The notes: generated by a model not told the origin, from the letters alone. Shown: positions 47,412-60,569, numbered from the stretch's first letter. The stretch: DNA of 64,000 nt from Melastoma dodecandrum (GCA_029817715.1 JARUPY010000534.1:4466501-4530500); one strand, 5' to 3'. Program-made: numbers and translations.

Positions 47412-48243
47412 GTACTTTACTCCATTTTTTATCTATTCCGAAACGTATCGTACAGTAACCCCAATTTAAGATGTTACTTCGACGTTATCCTCCGTTAGGT
47501 CCCATCTTGATGGAGTCCGACGTGTCCCAACACGATGGGAGTAACCGGATCGTGCACCACACCATTAGTTGCCTGATTTCACTCGGAAGCTCCGCTTCCA
47601 AACTGTGACATGCTACCAGGTTAGTTTAGTCCTTCTCGGGTCTGTGTATTTTATAATGCGGTTTCTTTTCCGATTAATGGTCCGAATACAAGGAACTTCT
47701 GTCAATTCACGAGTATTTTAGGCAGCCGTGAAAAACCTGGAAGATGCTCATGAACAAATCGACAAAGCCCTTTCGACCACCCTGAAGGAAAGTAAGCCCG
47801 TGTACATCAGCATTAACTGTAACTTACCTGGCATACCTCACCTGACGTTCAGCAGAGAACCGATTCCATTTTCTATTTCAGACAGGTATCGCCATCCGAA
47901 ATTGACACGTGTGGGGAAGAATTTGAAATTGACAGTCGGGGGTTTATTTCATTCTTTCCTTAAAAGGTTTAGGGGCTCGAGCTAATTTTGAACTCTGTGA
48001 ATCTTTTATATTTTTGGCTTAATTAGTAATTCTATCTTATACTTTTTCCATTTTTTCCAATCTATCATATCGTTCGGCTAATGGTGATTTTTAATGTCGT
48101 CATAGTCACGTGTATGGACACGTCGGACTCGGTCAGAAAGGAAGCTAATGGAGGATAACATCAAAATAACGCCTTAAGTACGGGTTACTGTAGGATACGT
48201 TTCAAACGACAGGATAAATCGAAAAAATTGGACGTAGTACATA
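47412..48243. mobile_element. Inverted-repeat element carrying a captured gene exon (Pack-MULE-like)
   Basis: About 130 bp at 47412-47535 is repeated in inverted orientation at 48105-48243. Shared blocks include GAAACGTATC(G/C)TACAGTAACCC, GTTATCCTCC and GAGTCCGACGTGTCC; overall identity is roughly 70-75%. Between the arms lies a single pyruvate decarboxylase exon. Long degenerate terminal inverted repeats around cellular coding sequence are typical of gene-capturing Mutator-like elements. No 9-bp target duplication or transposase was recognised, so the class is an inference. Confidence 0.6.
47722..47885 (+). pseudogene. PDC: Isolated pyruvate decarboxylase exon
   Basis: A 164-bp open stretch encodes AVKNLEDAHEQIDKALSTTL, then KESKPVYISINCNLPGIPHL and TFSREPIPFSI, matching the segment after the N-terminal thiamine-diphosphate-binding part of plant pyruvate decarboxylase. 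It is bounded by intact splice signals (TTTTAG before, CAG|GTATC after). No other PDC exon was found nearby, so the piece cannot make an enzyme. Confidence 0.8.
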
Positions 48244-49801
48244 ATATAATTGCTAATTAGGCCTATTATTATTTACGAGCAGAATTAGGTTATCACGTTT
48301 CTTCCCCCCCCCCCAGCAACCCGGGTTTATATAAAGATCGCGACGCTGACTCCCCCTGCCGGACGTGTGATGATGACTTGCATTGAAGGACTTAGTTCTT
48401 TTTATCTTTCTTCTTTCTTAAATGGCGACGTTTGTCGGCCGCCTGATCTTACGAAATAAAATTTATCGGAAAAAATATGTCACGAATTAAAGTACTAATT
48501 TTTCAAAATTAGTAAAATAACATACTTAAATTAATCTAGTGAAAAATATAGAATTTGGTGTTTCAAACGTCATGTTAAAAACAGAGTTCTCAATTTTTAT
48601 AAATAAACTCGGGATTCTCAATTTTTATAAATGAACTCGGCGTTAAGTACCAATTAAAATGTTTGTTGAATTTTAAAAATTAATAGACGAACAGACAAAA
48701 GCTACCGGATGTCCAGAGTCCATGTAATTTCATTGCATGTTTGTAATAAAATTGAATTATAAGGGGGGGGGGGGGGAGTTGAATCACATGACGGGCCACC
48801 ATTACTCCAATCAAAATATGGGCCTTGTGAAGAAGTGTAATTAAGTGATTTTAATTTGTTTTTAAATAATTATAGGATAAGAATCCTGTCATCCAAAGAT
48901 ACATGGTAAGAACTATACATGACAAAATATAATTAACACTCCAACGGGATATATGTATATCACCTATCAACACCCGCTGTGCGAATGAAGCCACACCTCT
49001 GGCATATTTTGCGTAGTAGATAAATAGATACATTTAATCGCTTTGTTTCCTAATTATTTTTAATTTAAATAAATGGGAAGTTTCACAGATTTTTCTTACT
49101 TTACTTTAAAAATTGGAATTTTTCGATGGATATTTTACTATTTTTGATGTTTGATTGTGTTGTTCAATTTTATATCTTTTTATTGCCAATTTTTTGTTCT
49201 CCAGGGTTGCTAACTCAACGGGCATTCCATTCACGCATTTCAACCAAGCAAGGGATTCATTCGCATCGGGAATTATTCCTTTTGGATCTTTTTGGGCTTC
49301 TAATATGGGCCGGTAATAATAAGCCCATTTGATCAGCTCGATTTACAGGCCCAATGGAATCCCGACCCAAAGCCCATTTCAATTCACTCATATCCAAGGA
49401 GGGAGATTTGAAACTTAATTTAGTAATTTAGTCTTAGCACGTTAAATAAATTAAGGTTGAGATTCTCCTTTTTTATTTTTCTCTATCTGACACCCAAAAA
49501 AGGCAAACAAACAAATATTCGATTGGTAAGACCAGGCTGCCTTTGCATGTGCCTCACCCGAGATTTTCTTTTTTCCCAACAATAATAAATAAAATGATAA
49601 AAGGAAAAAACTTCCTCTAATTGTCATGTTCACACTTAAACCACGATGATTATTTTAGTTTTAGGATCGAACTCATCCATAACATCCTGGTAATAACAAT
49701 TATTATTATTATTACAAAAGAAAGAACCAACTTAACCTTGAAGAATAATGTCCTTAAACCCAAATCTGTCCGTCTCCTCCTCCCTCCTCGCTTAGACTTC
49801 A
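48244..49801. other. AT-rich intergenic region and lectin-kinase promoter
   Basis: No gene. Notable are a C run near 48306-48316, a G run near 48763-48777, and AT-rich sequence. The promoter of the receptor kinase lies near 49400-49800. Confidence 0.4.
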
Positions 49802-51916
49802 ATGGATTCTCCTCCTCCTCCTCTTCTTCTTCGATGCGTCGTGTTTGTGATGTTCCTTCTGAGGAGTCCTTCTACTTCGCAGTCACTCCCATTTAAGTCC
49901 TTCAAGTTCGGCCCCTTCGACTCCTCCTACTACACCTCCTTCTCCGTCTCCGGCTCCTCCACCATCAGCAACGGCGCCCTCCAGCTCACCCCCGACTCCG
50001 CCAACTCCCACTTCTCATTCTCTCATCGTTACGGCCGGATCCTCCTCCCCTCTCCCTTCAAGCTTTTCGACCGCGCCTCCGGTCACGTCGCCTCCTTCAA
50101 CTCCTCCTTCCTCATCAACATTTTCCGCCTTAACAGCTCCGAGCCTCGTGGCGAGGGACTAGCGTTCGTGATCGCTCCGGATCTCGTGATTCCCCTCAAC
50201 AGCTCGGGCAAGTATCTCGGCCTGACGAATGCGACCACCGATAGCTCTGCTTCCAACCGGATTATTGCTGTTGAGTTTGACACGTTCAAGGAAGATTTCG
50301 ACCCGGATGACAACCACGTCGGGCTCAACGTCAACTCCGTCGTGTCCGATGCGACTGTCTCGCTTGCTGACCACGGCCTCGAGCTGGCCCCCAGGGGTTC
50401 GAAATTCTTCCACGTTTGGGTCGAGTACAACGGCATGGAGAAGGTGATAAAGGTCTACATGGTTGATGAGGACGCTCCTAACCTCACCAAGGACAAGCCA
50501 CTGAACCCAATCATGTCAACAGGACTCGACATCAGCCATTTTGCATCGCAGTACTCATATTTCGGGTTCTCGGGGTCGACAGGGGATGCGGTGGAACTAA
50601 ATTGCGTATTATATTGGAATCTGACCGTCGAGGAACTGCCAGGGTCCAACCAGGGGGTGAACATCATCCTTATAGCGGGGATAGCAGCCGGGGGCAGCAT
50701 GACTGCGGTCGTGATGTTCATCCTGTTGAGGTACCTTCACATCAAAAGGGCGAAAAACAATGATCCGAGGATTCTGGATACTCTCAAAAGCTTGCCAGGC
50801 ACTCCTCGGGAATTCATGTTCAGCGAAATCAAGAAGGCGACGAACGATTTCAACGAAAGCAACAAACTGGGACAGGGCGGATATGGTGTCGTATACAAAG
50901 GTGTGTTGATGAAGGAGAATTCTGTGATTGCGGTGAAGAAATTCTCCAGGGACAGCATGAAGGGAAAGGATGATTTCTTGGCAGAGCTCACGATCATCAA
51001 TAAACTAAGGCACAAGCACCTTGTCAAATTACTTGGTAAGTTCCTCTCGGTCCTCGATCTCGAGCGAGGAGGGGGCCTGCCAACTGATCCGCATTCTCAG
51101 TGAGCTTACTCGAGTTTTTATGCAGGATGGTGTCATAAGAATGGGATGTTGCTTCTGGTTTACGAGTACATGCCCAACGGAAGCTTGGACAACCACCTGT
51201 TCTGCAGCCCAGATCGGCGACCACTCGGCTGGAACCTCCGGTACAAGATTGTGTCCGGGGTTGCATCCGCACTTCACTATCTCCACGACGAGTTCGACCA
51301 GAAGGTACTCCACCGCGATCTTAAGGCCAGCAACATTTTGCTTGACTCGGACTTCAATGCTCGACTTGGTGATTTCGGACTAGCCCGTGCGATCGATAAC
51401 GAGATGACCTCTTACGCTGAGCATGAGGGCGTTCCGGGTACTATTGGGTACATCGCTCCCGAATGCCTCCACACCGGGAAGGCTAGTCGCGAGTCAGACG
51501 TGTTTGGGTTCGGCTCTATAGTACTCGAAGTGGTCTGTGGGCAGCGGCCATGCGCTAAGGTTGGTCCGTTCAGCTATCTGGCAGACTGGGTGTGGTCACT
51601 GCATCGCAATGGGAAGATCCTGGAAGCAGTTGATCAACGCCTGTGCGGCGAATTTGAAGTCAAGGAGGCCGAAAGGTTACTCCTTCTCGGGCTAGCTTGC
51701 ACACACCCCAGCGCCAGCGAAAGGCCTAAGACTCAATCAATCGTGCAGATCATTTCGGGATCAGTCCCCGCACCGGCCGTGCCGCCATTGAAGCCGGCAT
51801 TCATGTGGCCAGCCATGAGTCTGGGGACTGACACAGGGGATATCATGGACGTGACTCCGATGTCATCATTGTCCACAGGTTCGAGCCTCGGCACGATACA
51901 TGGGATGAAATGTTAA
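49802..51916 (+). CDS. L-type lectin-domain receptor-like kinase
   Basis: Two coding exons: 49802-51035 and 51126-51916 (2,025 nt, 674 aa), with a 90-bp intron (G|GTAAG...TGCAG|GA). A signal peptide (residues about 1-27) precedes a legume-lectin domain (about 30-272; FKFGPFDSSYY, GEGLAFVIAP, VAVEFDTFKEDFDPDDNHVG-like segment), a membrane segment (about 286-312) and a Ser/Thr kinase with GQGGYGVVYKG (357-367), catalytic Lys about 379, HRDLKASN (Asp about 476) and DFG (about 494). All kinase catalytic motifs are intact, so it is probably active. L-type LecRKs sit in the plasma membrane and act in defence and symbiosis signalling. The subfamily is not assigned. A minus-strand shadow of 117 codons at 50083 was ignored. 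Confidence 0.95.
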
Positions 51917-52459
51917 GGGAGAGTTTCGGCGGCATGTAGACAAACGATTGTGAATCTCGGATGTGTTTTCTAAATGGTGTAAGAACAAATATGCAATCAG
52001 TTTTATTTTCTAAAGAGTCACAGTGTGTTATTGTGATCGAGCTTATGAATTCCAAGGATAACAAACATAAGCGTTGAGACGCAAACAAGGCCATCGGGCT
52101 TCACGATCCAAATGCAGTTCTTACAGTGCAGTGGTGCTCGTTCCTCCGCGCTCTTCATTTATGTTGAAGTATTGAACCTGACCGCCGGCCCAAACGAAGC
52201 TGCAGAAGAAATGGGTTGGCTAATGATAACTGTAGACATTAAAATTTTGCCAAGCCCAAATCGTAGGATGGACTAAATATTTTTGTTTTAAGCCCAATTC
52301 CTAGCTAATCTCATAGTTCGTTCCATTTGGAAGTTACCAATTATCGAAAACCAGCTACATATTTTTGCATTCACTTTACACCTGTCATACATAAAATTCT
52401 CTCATCTTTCTTATTCTCTTAAGCCCCATTTGGGTTATAAAGAGATTCTAGTTATTTTT
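51917..52459. other. 3' flank of the lectin receptor kinase
   Basis: No gene seen; includes the receptor-kinase 3' UTR. Confidence 0.4.
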
Positions 52460-52880
52460 GAAGGCTCCTCTGCGAGCAGTGCGGTGAAGGCCCCTCTGCC
52501 GGTGGTGTGGCGAAGGCCCCTCTGCGGGTGGTGCGGCGAAGGCCCTTCTAGCGGATTCTCCGAAGGCCCCTCTGCGGGTGGTGCGGCGAAGGCCCCTCGG
52601 TGGGTGATGCGGCAGTGAATGCCCCTCTTGCAGGTTTATCTCCGAATGTCCCTCTTACGGGTTTATCTCCGAAGGTCCCTCTAGCGAGTATATCTCCGAA
52701 GGCCCTTTTGCGGGATTATCTCCGAAGGCCCCATAGTGGGTCAGGTGTATCTCCGAAGGCCTCATAGTGGGTCGGGTGTTTCTCGGAAGGCCCCTCTTTC
52801 GGATGTATCTCCGAAGGCCCCATGGCGGGTTTATCTCCGAAGGCCCCTCTGACGGGTTTATCTTCAAAGGCCCATAGCGG
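52460..52880. repeat. Minisatellite of CGAAGGCCCCTCTGCGGG units
   Basis: About 16 imperfect units of 24-31 bp with a CGAAGGCCCC(T/A)... core and a second half that is either GTGGTGCGG (first five) or TTTATCTC (later ones), showing two higher-order subtypes. Possibly part of a decayed LTR. No protein. Confidence 0.85.
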
Positions 52881-53329
52881 AACGACGCGGTGGTATATTT
52901 TCCCAACAGTCATATTCTACACACAACACAATATACACATTGGTGAAGAGAAGATTCTTGGAGCTCTCGAAGACTCTCGTCGCCTCCTGCTCACCGAAGC
53001 TCTATCGACGTCCATCGCCCTAGTGTTCTTCTGCAATGCACCCTGAGGTTCTGCCGAATTACGCCTAAAGGCCCCGACGACTTCATCAAACTATCGAAGT
53101 TCTGCCGGATCATGCCCATAGGCCTCGACAACTTCGTTAAAATTTCATCCCGAAGTTCTTCTGAAATTCTGCCAGAACTTAGGATCACCATCTACAAATG
53201 TTATTCTTCGAAAATCGAATCAGATGAATCACGTGCTTTTCTCATTACTAGAGATAGAACCCGCTACATTTTAATACGACAATTTGTACGCTGATATTTT
53301 CAGCGAGATTTTAGTGTTTACAATAACGT

Positions 53330-53420
53330 TGGGCGCTTGGACCCCGAGATCGTCGTCCTCGTATTTGCATTAGTTTCTACAGTCTTCTTTGGAGTCTATT
53401 CGTCACTGGCAGGTCAGAAA
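53330..53420 (-). pseudogene. S1-family (self-incompatibility-like) relic B
   Basis: On the minus strand CKYEDDDLGVQ matches the conserved CKSxDDDLG block of plant S1/SPH proteins, small secreted proteins with an immunoglobulin-like fold. Upstream VTNRLQ is in another frame and followed by a stop. It shares about 28 of 36 bases with relic A around this block. Non-functional. Confidence 0.55.
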
Positions 53421-54984
53421 GTTCTACTCTTGCTGCTCTGTAGCCAGCCTCACAAACCTGTACCGTTTTCTGATTAACTCGCAAATTTTTTAAACCTTTC
53501 AGAAATAACAATGTCCTTGCATTGTCATAAGAAATTCTCTATATTTTGATCTTAATTCATGAATAATAATAATCCTTTTTCTATTATCATTAATCCTAAA
53601 TCTTTGATCTAACTATGAAAATTTTTCTATATATAGACTACCTACGAATATATTACACTAGCAATTAAAGTCTCATACAATCCTTCTTCGAGCAGTTAGT
53701 TGCTAAAATTCTTGGGCCTCCTTCGACATGACAATGTACTTTCCATGTTCCAGCATCACCTACTCAACGGTGATCTTAATGGCGAACATGACATTACCAA
53801 CTTTAGTTCGCCATTTTCGCAGCATGAAAACATCATCCTCTAGTTGGGTCATTTCACTTTCGTTAATATTCTCCTAGAAATAACTAAGAGACATGAATTC
53901 ATGTAAGTCTTCCACATGCTATAGTTCTGGTTATTTAATTTTTTCAGCATCCTGACATTGTTGAATCCCGTCATACCGAATTCCACATTTGAAATGGTAA
54001 CGTGGCTCCCAACCTATGCTCATTGCAATATTACATTGCAGCTTACTTGCAAAATTTTCATAAAACTTCTGATACAAGGACCATCAACGCACCATCGATT
54101 ATAGCTATCGGCTTACTCATCATCGACTACCTTACACTTCAGTCGAAGTAAGGGATCTCTCGAAGCAAGCCTGGTCGAAGTAGAAGCAACCCTGTATTGA
54201 AGACACATTGAATTCCAATACTACTCATGTCTCCACTATCTTACATTTAGTTGTATTCATTTCAATAAGCCATTATGGCTAGTATTAAAATCTGCATGCA
54301 TTTAGTTGGTTATTATTTGCATTTAATTCCTTTTCTTCTCAAGGCCATTGGTGCCTTTGTAAATCATACCCCTTTATAAGTCCTTGTCTTCTGTCAGAAG
54401 TGAGTGGATTCTCCTTCAACCTCTTTTTTCATTTAGTGGACTCTTAGTGCGGATTGAGTTAAGCGTTCAACCAGTGGTGGTATTTCTGTATCCTTCGCAT
54501 TGTTCCTCACCCTCCTCTTATTCGTGGTAATGTCTCGGTATCAACGATCAAACGAGTGTATCCAAGGCTTCTTTCACGGTGGTGAATCTGTATCCGTGAA
54601 GGTTGTTCTCAACTTACCCTCCATCTATCCCTAGTTTCGTTCCTATTTCCAGCCGCACCCCTAAACACAACCTTCCGTCCATTCCAGCGTTACTTCATTC
54701 CGTATCGTTCTGAGTGACGTCACCATTCATTTTCGATAGTTAAACTATCAATTCCTTGTTGTCTCCGTATCAACTTCGGCCCTTATCGACCAGCTCAGAT
54801 GCCAAATTTTAAATCTCGACTTAGAGTTGATCAAGGCGAACACTAGTCTTTGACCATAGTTTTGAAATCCTAAACAAGGAAGAGGAAGATGAACTCACTT
54901 GACTTGTTTTCTTGAGTATTGATAACAAGTGAAGCCCCTGAACCCTACTTAGACATACTACTTGGGCTAAGATACTCAGTTCTT
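53421..54984. other. Intergenic region between the S1 relics
   Basis: Mixed sequence without recognised coding. No further S1 exon or repeat found by eye. Confidence 0.35.
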
Positions 54985-55138
54985 GGACCCCCAAATCATC
55001 GTCCCTGGATTTGCAGTGGAGCGTGAGTTTATCGGGCAAGTGGTTGTCCATCTCCACGTAGGTTTTGGATGGAAAGATCGGGTTGGGGCTACGGGCGGTC
55101 GTGGCTTGTACATTCACAGAGAAAAGTAGTAAGATCAT
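54985..55138 (-). pseudogene. S1-family (self-incompatibility-like) relic A
   Basis: Minus-strand reading gives the end of a signal-peptide-like segment (MILLLFSVNVQA), then MDNHLPDKLTLHCKSRDDDL and GVQEL: the N-terminal strand and Cys of the S1 (SPH) family. An in-frame TGA lies just upstream. Homology ends after GVQ, as in relic B, and the C-terminal half (Cys and Trp-rich) is missing. Confidence 0.7.
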
Positions 55139-58100
55139 CGGAAAACCTCGGAGGGGTCAATCCATTTTGCTTCCTATGTGATGTTTATGGCTCAGTCACG
55201 GTTTTTGTTTCATAGAAAAAGAACACAAAAAAATGACGGTGCTTTTCCTAACGATAATAGTAGTCAAAAAGCCAAATTAAACTTTTTGCTATAAAATAAA
55301 TTTATAACGTATTAATTAATAATGATATTTGCCCAAAAAGGATAGTATTAATTTGGATTCGTTCCTAATTTAATATATCTTCCCTCTGATCTTCTATCTT
55401 AATCTACCATCATGAAAAAATTACTATGCAATGCTCTTTGAATTGCTGCTCATGCCGGCAATGCCAGCTGTGGCATCGTACGTCTCTGTTGTGATCCACC
55501 ATAAGGGTCGTACCGATCATTGGAAACTGATCAGTCGTATTGTCCTTCCTTAGAGACATCATATCACAGCCTAATCTTGTAACAGGTGGACTTGTGGCCC
55601 TCTTTGCAACTGCCCAAAAATTTAACATTATACGTGTCAAAATGATTAGACTAAATTAAATTCAACGTAGACGCAAGAGTTTAATATTCTCGTACTCAAT
55701 CGATATTACTTGGCGAGACAATATCGAGTTCAATTACGTGATTATGTCACGCGCGAAATGGGACACTGTTACTGAAACGTAATCCAAATTTGGGTAATTA
55801 TCTTGTAGAGAAAAGAGGGTGGAAAGGAGTTCGCCGGAAGAGGCCCTTCCTCCCCAGATCGACAAACTCGGACAACGTTGGGGGATTCACCCGACAACTA
55901 GTGTTAGACCAAGATCAAGCACCCGACACTGACCTTCTTTTCCGTCTTGGTCCTCCATGTGATATCACTCCTCGTCATCACTCGGGGGTTCCTCCTCGCG
56001 AGAACAGAACTTTCCCTTCCACAGCGATTACTATACGTTCTCACCCCCTCCCCCTTTTCCGTCTTGGTTGTTTGTCCGTTGTTGATACGCTTGGGGTAAG
56101 AAGGTAGGGGAGGCTGGGTAGGTCGGGTTGGCTTGGTGTGTCTTTGGTCGAGTCCCTGGTCCTGCTAGTTGCATGAATGGCGCAGTCGTTCTGGTATTAC
56201 GAGGCCTGATGAACACTTGACTATTGATTTGGTGTGTCCTTAGCCAGATCCTCGTGTTCTACTTGATTAGCGCGGTCATTCTAGTGTTGTAAGGCCTGAT
56301 GGGTGCTTGATTGGTTGGCGTGGCGCGCTGTGTAGCTGAATCCTCGCGTCCTGTGGTTGTGCAATTGGCTGGTTTGTTCTAGAATAGTGTGATTGGCTTG
56401 TTGTTTGGAATTCCTCTAGTTGTTGGAGGGCTTTCACGGTTGTTGGTTAATGAAATGATTGGCCTCGGATTCGTTGAGACTGTTTGTGGACGCGTGATTG
56501 AAGTAGGATGGAAAATGCCTTGGGGGTCTTACCGAAGAATTGCCCCTGTACCCCGAGTAAACAAGTGAAAGAAAACCTTGGCTCTTACAGGAGAATTGCT
56601 CCTGTACCTCAAGTAGACTAACAGGAAAAAGAAAGGCTTGGGCCTTACAAGGGAATTGCTTTGGTACCTCGAGTGATTATGAGGAAATTGAGTAACGGAC
56701 GTGTCGGCTGACTGCCTTCCTGAGTTTATGACTTCGATCTTCTGTGGCTTGAGATACTGGATTGGTTCTGCCTCTGTTAAGGGATGGTAACTGGATTGTT
56801 GTTGAGATGTGTTACCGGGTTGTGATGTCGGAGGAGAACGGGGAGGTGGCGCCACTCGCGGTCGCACCTGCTGCCGTTGCTCGGGCGCTCCCGGAGGAGT
56901 GGGTGAGGATGTACCGCAGTGGTCCTATCACCGCCGGTAGTGTTGATATATGGAGTGGTGGTGAAATGAGGGAGTCGCATTGTTAATTTATGCCCTTCTA
57001 TTTGCTAAACTGTTTATTTCTATGCGTGTTATTATTTATAATTGTTATAACTCTGTTGTGTTATCCGATCTATCTGTATTTGCATAATTACTGTTGCTCT
57101 GGATCGTGTGGTACATTACACTGTTTTAAGTTGCACGTTAGTATGGATGTAGGAGTAACACGGTTTTCGTATGTGCATGTGTGGGGCGTATTCGGCGTTT
57201 ATCGCTGATCACAATCGGAGATATCATTTTTTTTAGTCTTGCAGGGTAAAAAGGGGAGGACACGTGGCATAAAATAGTTGGAGATTTGAAACAGAGTCGT
57301 TCTCGGATAAAGCTTTGAAAATTTATCGGTTTCCGCTAGATTGACTTGTAAACTGCAATAAATTTTCTGAAGATCGATACGTAAAAATGCAGGATGTCAC
57401 ACTCTTTCTTGGATGGGGAAGGTGTAGGTGCGTGAGTCTTCACGCGGGATGCTGCAATGTGAAACGAGGGTGCAGGAGCTTGGGTCCTTGATGCTTGGGT
57501 TGCAAGCGCTGGGACCACATCGATGACGAACTTCTGGTCGAATACTGTGCAATGCTACATATGTCTTCTCTCTTCCCTGGTGTGTTGAGCTTGACGATGT
57601 CGTGGCCGGATTTCTTGTTTACGAGTAGCAGAATTGATCCACGCCTCATAAACCTATGTTAGGGCGGACCGACTGGTAACTCGGCCGATGCTGGTCACGA
57701 CCCAACGTGCCAAGAAAGGAGGAAAAACCTTTGACCTCACAAGGAAGGTTAGTTAGTCGTAGGATTTGGTTGGAAGCGGAGATCTTTTGATATTATGATT
57801 AGATATTATATGATTCTTGGCTAATATCTAGATATTGGAGGACAAGTTAGGACACGGTTAGTGCGTGATATTCGAGAGAGAAAATAATCATCGGGTCGAG
57901 GCTATTCTTTGGATTTTGGGTTAGAATTTTCTTATATATCGGGTGGGTGAGCGACACACTTATAATCTCGGTTGTCTAGTAGAATCTCGAAAGGACCTCC
58001 CCGTGAACGTAGATCGATTTTGGCCGAACCATGTAAATCTTACGTGTAGTGTTTTTCGTTTAAGTTTCACTATCAAAGCTCGACATGACAACGGAATTTC

Positions 58101-59301
58101 CCCAGCAGGTCAATATATTGCGGCCCCATGCTACGTCGCTCAACATCGGTCTTTGTTTCATGTTACCCTAAGAAGAAAGTCGAACTACTTTCAGAAAGTA
58201 CCCTTAAGGAAGTCGAAACTATATTTCAGGAATTTTAAAACTACCGCCTTATTTTGTGAATTTTTTTTCCAATTATCTAGGTGGGGGAACTTTCCTCGCA
58301 CAACATAACACATAACTAATTTGTTTGCGTTTTCTTCTCAAATATCAATTCCTTCTTTAGCTTACCCGAATGCTTTGTGTACCAAGCAGATTCCAAATTA
58401 TTTTATATTCTTAAGTCACTATTTTTTATAATTTCCAGAATTGAACAACACTCACATACGTGTTAAAAAAAATGAAAATATATAATATGGCACGCTTTCA
58501 CCTAACAGTTCGAGCTTTTAGGACAGTTGGCATTGTCTGCTGTACAACAGTGATATCAGAGTATTAAAAACAGAAAAGAGGCCACAGAAGTCTACCCCTA
58601 GGGCCACAGAACAATACGGAACATTGACTAATCCCATAAATTACGGAAACATAAAGAACAACAACTTTTTGCCTTGTACGACATCGTTTTTGATGTGTCG
58701 CCGCGGCAGTCTTCTCCTACAAGGCGTCACCTTTCTTTAAATCCGGTCCATTCAAGAAGAACTCGACGTGCCCCCGCCGCAGGTAATTTCGGTTCTGTGA
58801 TTGCGGTGCTTCCCGTGGACGGCTCCCCTTCGTTGCGTGATTTCTGGGTATATCGTTTGTGACAGATGTAGGGCTAGGAAAGCCTTTCAGGTCGATTTTT
58901 GTGCTACGTAGGAAACGAGTTTATGCGAAAAGCCTCGTCCTTTTTTATTGCTTGAATGGAAGCCTTTCTGGTGCTGTTATGACGATTTACACTGGGTGCT
59001 GCAGTCAGCCCCTGATGGGGGATTTTTGCGTTGTGATGCAATGGGCATCGGTGGTTGGGTTGGGATGAAAACTGCGAATGGTAATTGTGCTACGTAGAAT
59101 GTAGTTATGCTTTTACGACATATTGTAATTGTCCAATCTCCTTGGTAGCGGAGCATCATTTATTTTTCTGTGGTTTCTATGAGGATCATCATGTTAAGCA
59201 TCACTCAAATTTGTGTTTTGAAGGGTGATTAGTGGCCGTAGGAGAGTGATCTGTTTTATGAGTTCAGGAGGAGGAGCAGTTCAGTGCGTGGATCGTAACA
59301 G
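55139..59301. other. Intergenic region upstream of PTF2
   Basis: No supported gene. A three-unit repeat (period 58-60 bp, core GAATTGC(C/T)CCTGTACC) lies at 56522-56684. A minus-strand fragment near 55410-55640 (e.g. CKEGHKSTCYK) is protein-like but interrupted. 58680-59300 may hold a PTF2 5' UTR exon with a donor at CCGCAG|GTAATT (about 58783), which is inference. Confidence 0.35.
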
Positions 59302-60462
59302 CAGTGTTATTAAAAGCGCTCGCTTCGCGCTTTAAGCGAACGCTTTGAAGCGAGGCGACGTGGGTCGCCTCAAATACCCCGAGGCGAGGCGCATTCAGTG
59401 AAGCCCGCACTTCAGGTGCACCTCGGGGAAAAGCGACGAAGCGACGAGGCGCTCGCTTTTCTCTCTTCAATGTTCGACGCGTCGAGTACTTGATTGTAAA
59501 AAATAAAAAAATTAAAGGACCAAAAAAGTATTACAAATTTAATTAACCCTATCTCCCCCCTCACCGCCTATCGCACCCTCGTTTCTCCTCCTCCATTGCA
59601 AATCAGAAACTTCGATCATAGGCTCCCGGGACCCTTTTAATCGTCATAGTAGGGCGCCGGAAGAAGACTGCTTGTGATGCGTGGAAGGAGCTGAGCTGAG
59701 GAAGTTGAAGGCGTTGCTGCAGAGGAGACAGTCAGTTAGTTGTTACGGAAAACAGAGGGGAAGGGAGAGAGGTTGCGGGGGTTGGTTGTTTGTTGGTCGG
59801 TTGTGTGGTGGTGTGTTGGTTGGCGTGAGGATTTGGTTGGCCGGAGCTATTGGAGGTTGATTGTGTGGTGGCGAACACCAATATAGTGCGTTGTGTTTGT
59901 TTTTACTGGTTATCATCGTAGTAGCTGCAACAGCTTGTTAGGGCATTTGATCGTCGGGCAGGTTTCTTCTCCTTCTCGCTTGGTTCGGTCATGTTATTAA
60001 TTTTGTTCCTTAATTCTACTTGGAGGACTGATTTATGGATTGCTTTAGTTGATTGGGCATGTGGAAGGTTTTGATTTTTGATTTGATGTTGTTAAATTGC
60101 CTCGTTCTTGAAGATTCTTTCCTCGTTCTTGAAAATTATTGCCTCGTACAGTGATATGGTTTGATTGTGGAAGGTTTTGATTGGGCATGTGGACTGTTCT
60201 CGTACAATGATATGGTTTGAGTGAGTGGTCTGTCGGATTGGATGGCTTTGTCTTTAGTTTTGTGTAAGCGTAGTGTTCGTGTTGGCTGTGTGTACCTCTG
60301 GGGATGTTTGGGAGGGTTATTTTGCCAAAATTGATGCGTTGTTTTGCTGGATTTCTCTACCTCGCCTCAAACGGTGAAGCGTGCGCCTCGCTTTGCGCTT
60401 CGGACTAAAGCGCAAGGCGCTACCTTTCGCCTCAAGTGCGCCTTGCGCTTTTAATTACACTG
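59302..60462. mobile_element. Non-autonomous hAT-type element with intact target duplication
   Basis: Ends CAGTGTTATTAAAAGCG (59302) and its inverse with one mismatch (CGCTTTTAATTACACTG, ending 60462), flanked by the identical 8-bp direct repeat CGTAACAG (59294-59301 and 60463-60470). CAGTG ends and 8-bp duplications are hAT hallmarks. Subterminal regions are GCG/GAGGCG-rich. It carries no transposase ORF. It lies about 108 bp upstream of the PTF2 ATG, so it probably interrupts the 5' UTR or promoter. Confidence 0.88.
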
Positions 60463-60569
60463 CGTAACAGCTTTTGTTTTGTGATTCATGTAGTAGAGAG
60501 CACCATGGATCAGAAAATATTGAATGTATAGAATCTGCCCAGCTATTAATCACTTCTGTCGCAAAAAGA

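Noticed and set aside
49621..49896. ORF overlapping the lectin-kinase start
   Set aside because: Different frame, no family motif, and it conflicts with the clear signal peptide and lectin domain of the real gene.
60474..60569. N-terminal extension of PTF2
   Set aside because: The frame is open but has no ATG, and the family starts directly before the zinc ribbon.
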